Origin: Candidatus Micrarchaeum sp. | Lineage (GTDB): Archaea; SpSt-1190; DYHY01 | DNA length: 16,403 nt | Assembly (NCBI GenBank): GCA_020723935.1 | Contig: DYHY01000015.1 | Location: 11,298-27,700, forward strand | Reading direction: 5' to 3' | Part shown: positions 1-7,222 of the stretch, piece by piece | Numbering within the stretch: the first letter of the stretch is position 1 | Layout: each line of letters opens with the position of its first letter | Made by a program: the position numbers and the translations under genes | Notes under the pieces: model-generated | Seen by the model: the letters and a program-made list of their open reading frames with translations, nothing else | The model's database searches: none | Told to the model about the DNA's origin: nothing

Positions 1-55
1 CTGCATTCCGTTCCGATATTTAACTATTGGCGGTGAAAACGGGGTTTCCGGGGGG
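1..55 (-). promoter_or_regulatory. Duplicated pilin promoter block, left copy
   Basis: These 55 bases are identical to 705-759. Read on the minus strand they contain the same TATA-like element GTTAAATA (17-24) that precedes the pilin gene at 696. In the right copy the ATG lies 9 bases past the edge of the block, so the equivalent start codon here would fall just outside the left edge of the window. I infer that this is the promoter of a second, leftward gene, probably a tandem pilin paralogue. The identity is seen directly; the downstream gene is not visible. Confidence 0.7.
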
Positions 56-213
56 TTCAGGGAAGCCGCCTTGCCGTGCCCCTTCAGGCCGGTCAACAGG
101 AGCCTCGGAGGTTCCCTGCAGAGGACCAGGTCGGCCGGTCAGCCTAACAGCTGCCGATCAGGGGCCCTCCGCCGAGGACCTGTCAGTCCTCTTGAGAAGG
201 TCATTGGGAGGTT
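56..213. other. Intergenic region after the pilin gene
   Basis: This 158-bp stretch lies between the pilin stop codon and the left promoter copy. It holds no convincing gene. The only structure I see is an inverted repeat at 174-191. An inverted relic of the minisatellite unit (AGGGAAGCC) lies at 59-67, next to the promoter block. I see no T-rich archaeal terminator on the minus strand. Confidence 0.5.
174..191. repeat. Small inverted repeat downstream of the pilin
   Basis: GAGGAC (174-179) and GTCCTC (186-191) form a perfect 6-bp stem with a 6-base loop, 22 bases beyond the pilin stop codon. It could be a 3' stem of the pilin transcript. No T-run follows on the minus strand, so a terminator role is weakly supported, and a 6-bp stem can occur by chance. 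Confidence 0.3.
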
Positions 214-696
214 CTAGCAGGAACCGACCAACGGCTTGATCCCGGTGAAGATGTAGACGGTCCCGTACGTCGGGTCGGTGTAGTTGAACTGCAGGTCCGC
301 GACGCTCACAAGGAACGAGCCGGCGCCGGCGGTCGCGCAGAGCGTGCCGGACGTGGAGTTAGCGAGGAGGTAGAAGTTCGTCGTGCTCTCGCCAGGCGAG
401 AGGGTTACCGAGGAGCCCAGGCGCAGGCTCGAGGGGCTCGCGCTCTGGTTCTGGAGCTTCACCGCGAAGTTCTTGTTGTTCCTGAGAATCCCCCAGGTGC
501 CGGTGGAATTGGCGAAGTAGCGCACGATCGCGATGTCGGCTGCCTGCCAGTACATTGCGGAATCCTTCTCCGAGATCCCCTTGGATATGGTGGGGAACCC
601 GCCGAGCACCCCGACCACCGCGAGGGCTACGATGACAACTACGGCCAAAATCACCAGATATTCCGTGGACGCTTGCGCGCTCCGCTTTCCTTCCAT
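214..696 (-). CDS. Class III signal peptide type IV pilin (probable major pilin)
   Basis: This 160-residue prepilin is probably the main structural subunit of the pilus. Its N-terminus is short and basic (MEGKRSA), followed by Q8-A-S-T-E12-Y, the archaeal class III motif Q-x-S-x-E. Processing would fall between A7 and Q8, by an EppA-like prepilin peptidase as known for this class. A hydrophobic helix spans about 14-33, then a polar C-terminal domain. C120 and the last residue, C160, could form a disulfide closing the C-terminal loop. N-glycosylation sequons lie at N63, N83, N113 and N138. It is separated from the tadC genes and has its own promoter and near-zero leader, consistent with higher expression than the assembly genes. 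Major rather than minor status is inferred from position and promoter. Confidence 0.9.
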   Translation of the reverse strand: MEGKRSAQASTEYLVILAVVVIVALAVVGVLGGFPTISKGISEKDSAMYWQAADIAIVRYFANSTGTWGILRNNKNFAVKLQNQSASPSSLRLGSSVTLSPGESTTNFYLLANSTSGTLCATAGAGSFLVSVADLQFNYTDPTYGTVYIFTGIKPLVGSC

Positions 697-704
697 AGGG
701 CGGT

Positions 705-759
705 CTGCATTCCGTTCCGATATTTAACTATTGGCGGTGAAAACGGGGTTTCCGGGGGG
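705..759 (-). promoter_or_regulatory. Pilin promoter, right copy of the 55-bp duplicate
   Basis: On the minus strand the TATA-like element GTTAAATA covers 728-721, about 28 bases before the pilin ATG at 696. Archaeal transcription usually starts some 22-27 bases after the TATA centre, so the mRNA should be leaderless or nearly so. No Shine-Dalgarno sequence is needed for this gene. The whole block is identical to 1-55. Confidence 0.75.
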
Positions 760-861
760 CTTCCCGGGGGGCTTCCCAGGGGGCTTCCCGGGGGGCTTCC
801 CAGGGGGCTTCCCAGGGGGCTTCCCAGGGGGCTTCCCGGGGGGCTTCCCAGGGGGCTCCTG
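754..861. repeat. 12-bp G-rich minisatellite (about nine units)
   Basis: The unit is RGGGGGCTTCCC, starting at 754, 766, 778, 790, 802, 814, 826, 838 and 850. The first eight units differ only at the first base (order G, G, A, G, A, A, A, G); the ninth begins with A and is degenerate at its end. The array begins inside the duplicated promoter block and stops one base before the tadC2 stop codon, so it fills the space between tadC2 and the pilin promoter. The plus strand has nine runs of 5-6 G separated by 6-7 bases, which fits a G-quadruplex pattern. Each unit also contains the self-complementary core GGGCTTCCC/GGGAAGCCC, so hairpins compete. Confidence 0.9.
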
Positions 862-862
862 C

Positions 863-1867
863 CTAGACGGCGAGGAAGGACCCTAAGACGTAGTTCTGCA
901 CGACGTAGAAGACGGCGAGGGTCGCGGCGACGACGAACGGGGCGTATTTCAGGCCGCTCATCGCCCGCCCCTCCTGGATGACCCCGACGAGGACCGCCGA
1001 GAGTATCCCGTTGGCGATGACTATGAAATAGGATATGCGCGAGAGGAACTCCTTGCTCAAGGACACGCTCACCGCGAAGCCGCCTAGGGCCGCCGAGCCC
1101 GCTTCCGCCGTCGCGGCCGTGCCGGTCTGGAGGGCCGTTATCATGTCTATGAACCGCAGGGAGATCGCGAGGAGGACGGGCGTGCCTATTATCACGACGA
1201 AGAGGACGAAGAGGACGTACATCTTGGTGCTCGTGACGAGCTCGGCCTTCAGCTCCTGGCCCTTCCTTATGTCCTCGGCGGTGCTCTCCAGGAGCCGCGC
1301 CAGCTTCCCGCCGCTCTTGAGGCTCGCCGCGAAGAGCGAGACGACGCGCTCCAGGACGGCGGAATCAATGCGGCGCGATATTTCCTTCATCGCGTCCGTT
1401 ATGTTCTCCGTCCCGAGGGACTTGGTTGTCGCGTATTTTATCTCCTCCTCCAAGATCCCGAACTCGGGGCGGACGGCCGTTCGCAGGGCAACGACAGGGG
1501 TCATGCCGGAGCGGATGTTCGCCGCGACCAGCTGGAGATGGTCGGGAAGGATGCGCTCGACGCGCTTGCGCCTGTCCTCAACCCTCACGTAGACTGAGAC
1601 GTACATGAGGACGAGCCCTATCGCGAGGCCCGTCGAGAAGGCCGCGGCGAGGAACGGGGAGGAGAGCTTCAGAAGCCAGTATCCCGCCGCGAGGAAGGCG
1701 AGGCCGGCGAGGAGCGAGAGGACGATCGTGCGCCCCCACCACGCCTGCGGCTCGTCGGTCATCCCCGCGTGGAGGAGGGTCCGCCTGAACGTCTCGCGTG
1801 TGCCTTTCGGCACAAGGGATCCCAGGAGATAGTAGACGAAATTGCTGTCGCGCTCCGTCCTTGCCAT
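863..1867 (-). CDS. TadC-like pilus assembly platform protein 2 (T2SSF domain)
   Basis: This 334-residue inner membrane platform protein belongs to the GspF/TadC family. It probably couples ATP hydrolysis by the neighbouring TadA to pilin extraction and assembly. The first about 45 residues are cytoplasmic, with two hydrophobic segments at about 47-65 and 71-95. A T2SSF-type cytoplasmic helical bundle covers about 105-210, including the typical stretch LPDHLQLVAANIRSGMT (107-123). Further membrane segments lie at about 214-240, 278-297 and 308-333. It follows tadC1 after 19 bases, with a G-rich run that could act as a ribosome binding site. Bacterial Tad systems also use two such proteins, TadB and TadC. 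Its stop codon abuts the minisatellite. Confidence 0.85.
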   Translation of the reverse strand: MARTERDSNFVYYLLGSLVPKGTRETFRRTLLHAGMTDEPQAWWGRTIVLSLLAGLAFLAAGYWLLKLSSPFLAAAFSTGLAIGLVLMYVSVYVRVEDRRKRVERILPDHLQLVAANIRSGMTPVVALRTAVRPEFGILEEEIKYATTKSLGTENITDAMKEISRRIDSAVLERVVSLFAASLKSGGKLARLLESTAEDIRKGQELKAELVTSTKMYVLFVLFVVIIGTPVLLAISLRFIDMITALQTGTAATAEAGSAALGGFAVSVSLSKEFLSRISYFIVIANGILSAVLVGVIQEGRAMSGLKYAPFVVAATLAVFYVVQNYVLGSFLAV

Positions 1868-1886
1868 TGTTCGTTCCGCCCCCCGC

Positions 1887-2804
1887 TCAGAGCGAGTGGA
1901 CCGCCGGCCTCCTCACCTTGATGAACCCTATTATCACGAGCTCCACCACGATGCACGCTCCTATTATCAGGATGAACACGGACTCCGTTATCCTCATCCC
2001 GGAGAAGGCGGACATGATGATGAGTATCGTCGTCCCGAGGCCCGGGACCGCGACCGCGAAGACCATGTAGACCATTGACCAGAGGTTGAGCTCCTGGGTG
2101 TAGGCCTTGATCTGGTCGCGCTGGTTCTTCTCCAGGACCACGAGGACGCTCTCGAGGGCCTTCTGCGCCCCGCTCCCGGCGCGCAGGGCGGTTATCACCT
2201 GCCAGAGCGCCTTCTTGAGGAACTCGGATTCCGTGTGCAGGGCGAGCTTCTCTAGGGCCTTGTCCTCGGGCATCCCTGCGTTTATGTCCTGCACGACCGC
2301 CCGGAACTCGTCGGAGACCGAGCCGTAGTCGGCGCGGCTCACGTTCACCATCCCGTCGAAGAGGGAGACGCCGGAGTCTATCTGGAGGAGCAGGTCCTTG
2401 AGCGCGAAGACGAGGTCCTTGTCCAATGTCTCGGCGCTCTTCCTGAGGAGCATCTTGGGATAGTAGAGGAAGAAGGCCATCAGGGCGATCACCATCACGG
2501 CGGGCGGGAGGAGGCCGATCTTTGCGAAGGCGAGCATCCCGGCGGACGTCCAGAGCGCCTTGGCGCCGATCAGCCCGCGGGACGTCCCGACGAAGACGAG
2601 AGCCGCGAACGCGGCGAGGGAAAGGAGCAGGGTGTTCACGATCGCGGCGCTCATGTATTCGCCCGCATCCATCCCGCTCTCCTCAATGTCGTACTTGAGG
2701 CCCGGGACGAGACCCGCGAGGAAGTAGGCGAGGCCTATCACGGGCCGCATCATCCTCGCGGAGGGCTTCTGCCTGACCAGGAAGAACACGGGGTCTGTTC
2801 GCAT
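1887..2804 (-). CDS. TadC-like pilus assembly platform protein 1 (T2SSF domain)
   Basis: This 305-residue membrane protein is the first of two GspF/TadC-like platform proteins. Hydrophobic segments lie at about 52-72, 88-115, 243-265 and 274-295. The cytoplasmic T2SSF-type domain spans about 127-240. It opens with LDKDLVFALKDLLLQIDSG (127-145) and contains a long amphipathic helical stretch after SEFLKKALWQVITALRAGSG (193-212). The ATG lies 3 bases after the ATPase stop codon, so the two are almost certainly co-transcribed and probably translationally coupled. It is only distantly similar to the following tadC2, which suggests an old division of labour, perhaps as a heteromeric platform. Confidence 0.85.
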   Translation of the reverse strand: MRTDPVFFLVRQKPSARMMRPVIGLAYFLAGLVPGLKYDIEESGMDAGEYMSAAIVNTLLLSLAAFAALVFVGTSRGLIGAKALWTSAGMLAFAKIGLLPPAVMVIALMAFFLYYPKMLLRKSAETLDKDLVFALKDLLLQIDSGVSLFDGMVNVSRADYGSVSDEFRAVVQDINAGMPEDKALEKLALHTESEFLKKALWQVITALRAGSGAQKALESVLVVLEKNQRDQIKAYTQELNLWSMVYMVFAVAVPGLGTTILIIMSAFSGMRITESVFILIIGACIVVELVIIGFIKVRRPAVHSL

Positions 2805-2807
2805 ACC

Positions 2808-4736
2808 CTAGGAATTGACCAGCCCCCTCACGTCGGACATCGAGCTCTTCTCGCGCCTTATGAGCGAGAGGAGCTCGGGGGTGTTCTTGTAGAACAGGCT
2901 CATCACGGAGCCGACGTCGTCCACGTCGCTTGCTCCGTTACGCAGCATCCAGGAGAGGACCTCCTCGCGCATCTTGAGGTCGTCGTTGAGCTCCCCAATC
3001 GTCATGCCCGTGTGGAGGTTGAGCTCCGAGAGGACGCGCGTGCTCTCCTCCTTCTTCTCGAACGCGTCGCCCCGCGCGCGCCAGCGGTAGAGGACGTTGA
3101 GGGAGAGGTTGCTCTCCTCGCCCGCGGCGGGGACGACCTCGGCTATCTCGTAGGTGCGCCTTATACCTTGCCGCCTGTCCCGGTACTGGACGACGATGAG
3201 GGGCAGGGCCTCCATCTCGGCGGCCGGCACGGAGATGGGGGGCTTGGTGAGCCTCCTCAGGACCTGCGCCGAATTGTCCGCGTGCAGGGTGGAGTAGACG
3301 GCGTGGCCCGTGTGCATCGCCTCGAACATCACCTCGGCCTCCCGCTGGCGCCGCACTTCGCCGAGGAATATCCTGTCCGGGCGCATGCGCAGGGCGGAGA
3401 CCATGAGGTCAAGCATCGACACCTCGCCCTTGCCCTCCGGGTTCTCGCCGCGCGTCGTCAAGGGGATCCAGTTCCACGCGAGGTACAAGGGCATCGAGAG
3501 CTCGCGGGTGTCCTCTATTGTGATTATCCTGTTCGTCGGCGGGACGAGGGCGCAGAGGGTGTTGAGGGTGCTCGTCTTCCCCGTCGCGGTGCCCCCGGCT
3601 ATGAGTATGTTCATCTCGTACTGTATCGCCTGCCAGAGGAAGGCGGCCATCTCGAGGGACATCGTCCTGCTCGCGGGCGAGATGAAGTTCGTGATCGTCC
3701 AGGGGTTGCGCGCGAAGCGCCGGATCGTTATCGTGTTGCCGCTCGTCGAGATCGGGAAGAGGGTCGCCGACACGCGGTCGCCCGTGGTGAGCGCCGCGTC
3801 CATTATCGGGTTGAGGTTCGTGATGTCCCTGCCGCTCTTCCGCCCTATCTGCGCGGCGTAGTTGTAGACCTCGGCCTCCGTGCGCATGTGCACGCTCGTC
3901 TTGAGCCAGCCCCATTTCCTGTGGTAGACCGATACCGGGAAGGATGCGCCGTTGATCCCGACCTCCTCGAGGGCGTCGTCGGCGAGGAGGAGCTCGATGT
4001 CCCCGAGGCCGTACATCCTGTGGAGGAGCGTGCCCGCGAGGATCTTCTTGTACTCCTCGGAGAGCTCCGGAAACTCCTGAATTATGCGCGCGTAGGCCGA
4101 GACGTAGAACTTCTCCTTGAGCGTCGCTAGCTTCTTTTGGTCCGTTATCTCCTCGACCTGCACGGGGCTCTCGCGGGCGAGCTCGTCTCGCACGAACTCA
4201 AGGAACGCGTCGGTGTAGGGGCCTATCTGCGGGGTCTCGATGGAGTAAACGGGCCTTATCTCGCCGGGGACCGAGAGGATTGTGACCGTCGCGGGGACTC
4301 CGGATGCGACGACGCTGTATGCTTCCACCGCGGCGCCGTTGAGCTTCGTCACCTTCCTCTTCTCAAGGTCTGAGAGGAGGCGCGCGCGTATCCGCGAGAA
4401 GACGCCCGTAGGGTAAATGAGCTCAACTATCCCCTTCTCCTGGAGGATCTTTGCCACGCGCTCCAGGCGGGCGGGATCGGCGCCCAGCTTCGCGGCGACC
4501 CTGTCCACCTCCTCAACATAGTCCTTGACGAACGAGAGGTTCCTGCAGAACAAGTCGACCTTGGTCTCGATGACTGGAGTAGTTGTCGGCACCTGCTTGA
4601 GGCTTTCGAGGAGGCTCGCCTCGGCCTTGGCCTCCTCGGCGCGCTCGCGCTCGAGGAAGGGCTCGTGCACCTCGCTCCTTACGTTCTCAAGGAAGCTCTT
4701 TTTGTTGCCGCTTGCCGCCGTCGGCTGGTCGGGCAC
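2808..4736 (-). CDS. tadA: TadA/VirB11-like secretion ATPase (type IV pilus assembly motor)
   Basis: This 642-residue cytoplasmic ATPase belongs to the GspE/TadA/VirB11 family and would form a hexameric motor driving pilin assembly. It has an N-terminal extension to about residue 110, a PAS-like N-terminal domain to about 340, and a RecA-like C-terminal domain. Walker A is GGTATGKTS (381-389), the Asp box IITIEDTREL (404-413), the Walker B region DRIFLGEVR (454-462) with E460, and the His box MHTGH to STLHA (474-486). All key residues are present. The start is taken as GTG at 4736, which lies 26 bases after a TATA-like element. A tail of about 130 residues beyond the core resembles other archaeal pilus ATPases. 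No second ATPase or ArlH-like protein is seen, so it is not an archaellum cluster. Confidence 0.93.
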   Translation of the reverse strand: MPDQPTAASGNKKSFLENVRSEVHEPFLERERAEEAKAEASLLESLKQVPTTTPVIETKVDLFCRNLSFVKDYVEEVDRVAAKLGADPARLERVAKILQEKGIVELIYPTGVFSRIRARLLSDLEKRKVTKLNGAAVEAYSVVASGVPATVTILSVPGEIRPVYSIETPQIGPYTDAFLEFVRDELARESPVQVEEITDQKKLATLKEKFYVSAYARIIQEFPELSEEYKKILAGTLLHRMYGLGDIELLLADDALEEVGINGASFPVSVYHRKWGWLKTSVHMRTEAEVYNYAAQIGRKSGRDITNLNPIMDAALTTGDRVSATLFPISTSGNTITIRRFARNPWTITNFISPASRTMSLEMAAFLWQAIQYEMNILIAGGTATGKTSTLNTLCALVPPTNRIITIEDTRELSMPLYLAWNWIPLTTRGENPEGKGEVSMLDLMVSALRMRPDRIFLGEVRRQREAEVMFEAMHTGHAVYSTLHADNSAQVLRRLTKPPISVPAAEMEALPLIVVQYRDRRQGIRRTYEIAEVVPAAGEESNLSLNVLYRWRARGDAFEKKEESTRVLSELNLHTGMTIGELNDDLKMREEVLSWMLRNGASDVDDVGSVMSLFYKNTPELLSLIRREKSSMSDVRGLVNS

Positions 4737-4756
4737 GGGAAAGGCCCGGTTTTGCG

Positions 4757-4767
4757 CCTATTTATCC
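4757..4767 (-). promoter_or_regulatory. TATA box for tadA
   Basis: The minus strand reads GGATAAATAGG, centred about 26 bases before the GTG start at 4736, which predicts a leaderless mRNA. It lies directly after the TAA stop (4770-4768) of the preceding small gene, so transcription of the ATPase/tadC unit can start here or come from read-through of that gene. Confidence 0.6.
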
Positions 4768-5223
4768 TTAATCCCCGAAAAGCGAGTTGTAGACCTCGGC
4801 GAGCTTTCTCTGGTAGGGGAACTTGGCGCAGGCGAGGTTGACGCGCGTGAAAACGGACGGATCGGACGGGGAGGGGATGAAGGCCGCGGTTATCGCCTCC
4901 TGGTTGCCCTCGCGCCTGTCGCGGAACCTGGCCGCGCTCGCGAGGCCCGTCTCGGCCAGCTCCTCGGTGATGACGCAGTCGAAGCGCTCGACGAGCCTTA
5001 TCGGGGGGAAGACAGTGCGCATGACGGAGCCGACGCCCGCGAGGCGCCCGTAGTTCAGGCGCAGGAGCGCGTCGTCGATTATCCTCCTCATCTCGGCGGC
5101 CTGGATGCCGTCGAGGGCGGCGGTCGCCGTGCCACGGTCAAGGATCCTTGGCCGGGCGGGCAACCCTTCCGCCTTGAGGTCCGCCGCTTCCGGCTCCGAT
5201 TTCGATTCGACTTCTTCCGACAT
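4768..5223 (-). CDS. Small soluble protein of unknown function, upstream of tadA
   Basis: This 151-residue protein is not one I recognise. The start is placed at ATG 5223 because a TATA-like element lies about 35 bases upstream; the frame stays open further upstream, but that part overlaps the preceding gene's coding frame. The N-terminus is acidic and probably disordered (MSEEVESKSEPEAAD). A compact domain follows from about residue 28, with a helical stretch containing AAEMRRIIDDALLRLNYGR and later the basic stretch RFRDRREGN. It has no signal peptide, no membrane segment and only two cysteines. Its place directly before the ATPase suggests a cytoplasmic accessory or regulator of the pilus motor, but that is inferred only from position. 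Confidence 0.7.
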   Translation of the reverse strand: MSEEVESKSEPEAADLKAEGLPARPRILDRGTATAALDGIQAAEMRRIIDDALLRLNYGRLAGVGSVMRTVFPPIRLVERFDCVITEELAETGLASAARFRDRREGNQEAITAAFIPSPSDPSVFTRVNLACAKFPYQRKLAEVYNSLFGD

Positions 5224-5342
5224 CTTGGGGAAGGTTGTACGGCCCTTACAACCCTTTTTATCTGTTTGGTTGAGCGTTTTTTCCCGGGGCGTTGCGCGTT
5301 TGCGTGCAAGGGACGGAAGGGGGGCTGCGCCGGCTATGCGCG
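5224..5342 (-). other. Intergenic promoter region between the glycosyltransferase and small gene
   Basis: This 119-bp gap separates the upstream surface-protein operon from the motor operon. It contains the promoter at 5252-5264 and a run of A residues on the minus strand just before it. No T-rich archaeal terminator is seen on the minus strand, so read-through from the upstream operon cannot be excluded. Confidence 0.5.
5252..5264 (-). promoter_or_regulatory. TATA box for the small gene and motor operon
   Basis: The minus strand reads CAGATAAAAAGGG, an A/T-rich island in GC-rich sequence with the form of an archaeal TATA box. Its centre is about 35 bases before ATG 5223, predicting a leader of roughly 5-12 bases. 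It would drive the unknown small gene and, by read-through, tadA and the two tadC genes. Confidence 0.6.
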
Positions 5343-7219
5343 CTACCGCTGCCCGGCGCGCGTCAGCCTGTACACCCCGGCGTCGCCCACCGTCAGGTAG
5401 CCGGACCTTATCTTCCCCCACTCCTGAAGCTCGAAGCCCTGCCCCCGCGCCCAGTTCCTGTCGAACTCGTTGCGCTGGGGGAAGACCTCCGGCAACATGA
5501 GATACGCCGGATAAGTCGAGAGGATGCGCTCGAGTATTTCGGGCTTTTCCATGTAAGGTATGACGACCGCGTTGCAGAGGAAGGCGGGGCCGATCTTCGT
5601 GTAGTCGGATGCGAGGAACACCGCGTTCACCTCGATGGGCTGGCCGGAATAGCCATAGAGCTCGCAGCCCCTCGAGCCGGGCACAACGGTCAGGCGGGCG
5701 AACTCTCCCGGCGGAAGGCGCGCGAAGAGGAGGTCGGCGCGCGCGGGAAGGATCGGGAATCCCTCCCCAACCCGCGCCTCGGTGGGCGTGGCGGCAGGCC
5801 ATTTGAGGGCGGAGAACCTCGCATACCACCTAGCGTCCTGCGGGAAGGGCCCGGCGCGCGAGGGCGAAGAACGCGAGGAGGATCAGGAGGGCGAGCCCGG
5901 CCGCGGCGGCGATCGCGCGCCCCTTCTTGGGCGAGGAAAGGAGCGCTTCCGTCCCGATTACGGAAAGGAGGATGAGTGGCAAGACCAGGGCGGAGAGAAG
6001 CCATGTCTTGCTCGAGCCCCAGTTCTCCATCGGCAGGAGGAGGGCGAAGAACAGCAGCGGCCCGACGGACAGGGAAAGGGCGGGGCGGCGGTCCTTCCCC
6101 GCAAGGATGGCGCCGAGGAGGGCGAGGGCGAGGAGCGGCGCCCCGAAGGCCTTGATCATCAGGAGGGGCAGGAGGATGAAGACGGGATACGGATAGCCGG
6201 GCGTGCGCACGATCCCCCCTTGGAAGTTGAGGAGGCTGTTGAACCTGAAGCAGAGCGGTCCGAGGCACTGGAGGTACATCGGATCGTCCAGGGACGGGGA
6301 GATGACCGTCGTCTCGTGGACGAACGGGCTTCCCAGGAGGACGGAGTGTATCGCCGCCCAGAGGAAGGAGACCAGGGCGAAGGACGCGATGGCGCGCGCG
6401 GCCGCCTTGGGTTTCAGGCCGATGAGGACTGCGGGGAGGAATATCAGGACCGTCTCGTGCCTCACACCCACCATCGCCGAGCCTGCGAGGCCCGCAAGAG
6501 AGGGGGCGCGGGAGAGGAGGAAGAAAATCAGCAGCGCGACGTAGAGGGGGAGGAGGACGTACATAAGGACGTGGCGGTCCGCTCCGTTGTACATGAGGTT
6601 GGAGAGCGCCAGGGGGAAAACCGCGAGGGAGACTGCGACGGATGCCGGGGAGCGCGCGAGGAAGCGCCTCGCGCAGAGGAGCATGAGGAACGCGGAGGAG
6701 ACAAGAGAGAGATAGGAGTATCTGCGCGCCGAACGTCCCGAACAGGGAGATGAACGGGGCGGCGAGGACCGTGCGCCCCTCGGGCTGGTCGATGTCTATG
6801 GGGGCGAGAGAGTCCAAGAAGCGCAGGGCGTCTGGGAGGGGCCGCGCCGATTTGGCCCATGTCGCGGACGCGAAGTCGAAGGATATCCCGAAGGGGAAGC
6901 CTGCCGCCGAGGATGCCGCGTCCACGCCGTTGTCCTGCGGCGGGCGCGCGGAGAAGAGGAAGAGGACGAAGAGCGCCGCGAAGAGGAAGGCGCCGGAAGG
7001 GAAGGAGATGCCGGCCTTCTTCTTCCCGTCCTTCCCGGAGGGGGCGAGGAAGGCCAGGGCGAGGGCGGCGGCGAGGGCGAAGCCCCCCGCGGCCATCATC
7101 ACCGAGCGCTGGAAATAGGTGAAGTTGGACGCCGACCCGCCGAGGAACGCGGCGGTCGAGGCGAGGATCACGGCCGCCCCCGCGTTCCTCCTTAGAAAGT
7201 CCGGCACAGTCATCCCCAC
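5343..7219 (-). CDS. GT-C-like membrane glycosyltransferase, reading frame broken twice
   Basis: Joining three reading frames gives a protein of about 620 residues with roughly a dozen hydrophobic segments and a soluble C-terminal domain of about 165 residues. This is the layout of GT-C (PMT/ArnT-like) enzymes that use polyprenyl-linked sugars. Part 1 (7219 to about 6722) has three hydrophobic helices and a loop with LAPIDIDQPEGR. Part 2 (about 6720-5839) is almost all membrane helices. Part 3 (about 5837-5343) is soluble. Each junction needs one base skipped. I see no WWDYG motif, so it is not an AglB-type oligosaccharyltransferase. GTG 7219 and ATG 7213 are both possible starts; GAGGAG just before 7213 favours the ATG. 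The break may be assembly error or real decay. Glycosylation of the neighbouring surface proteins is an inferred role. Confidence 0.7.
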
Positions 7220-7222
7220 TCC

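Noticed and set aside
754-861. Possible CRISPR array
   Set aside because: Units are contiguous 12-mers with no spacers.
673-981. Plus-strand frame encoding a GLPRGLPG repeat protein
   Set aside because: It is the translation of the 12-bp minisatellite plus the antisense of tadC2. The unit length is a multiple of three, which keeps the frame open without implying a gene.
3012-4130. Long plus-strand frame opposite tadA (372 codons)
   Set aside because: It is antisense to a gene with all ATPase motifs, and its composition (Arg, Gly, Val, Asp, Leu rich) is that of a high-GC shadow. There is no promoter.
863-4736. Archaellum (arl/fla) cluster
   Set aside because: No ArlH, ArlF/G or multiple archaellin genes are seen. 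Two separate TadC-like proteins after a TadA-type ATPase fit an adhesion-type pilus better.
5224-5829. Upstream extension of the small gene before tadA to 353 codons
   Set aside because: The extra N-terminal part overlaps the glycosyltransferase C-terminal domain in another frame and is Arg/Pro/Gly-rich shadow. The TATA box and ATG at 5223 define a better start.
5690-6712. C-terminal part of the 509-codon frame from 7219 as real protein
   Set aside because: After about 6720 this frame becomes Pro/Arg-rich with no membrane segments, while a neighbouring frame carries the continuing membrane helices.
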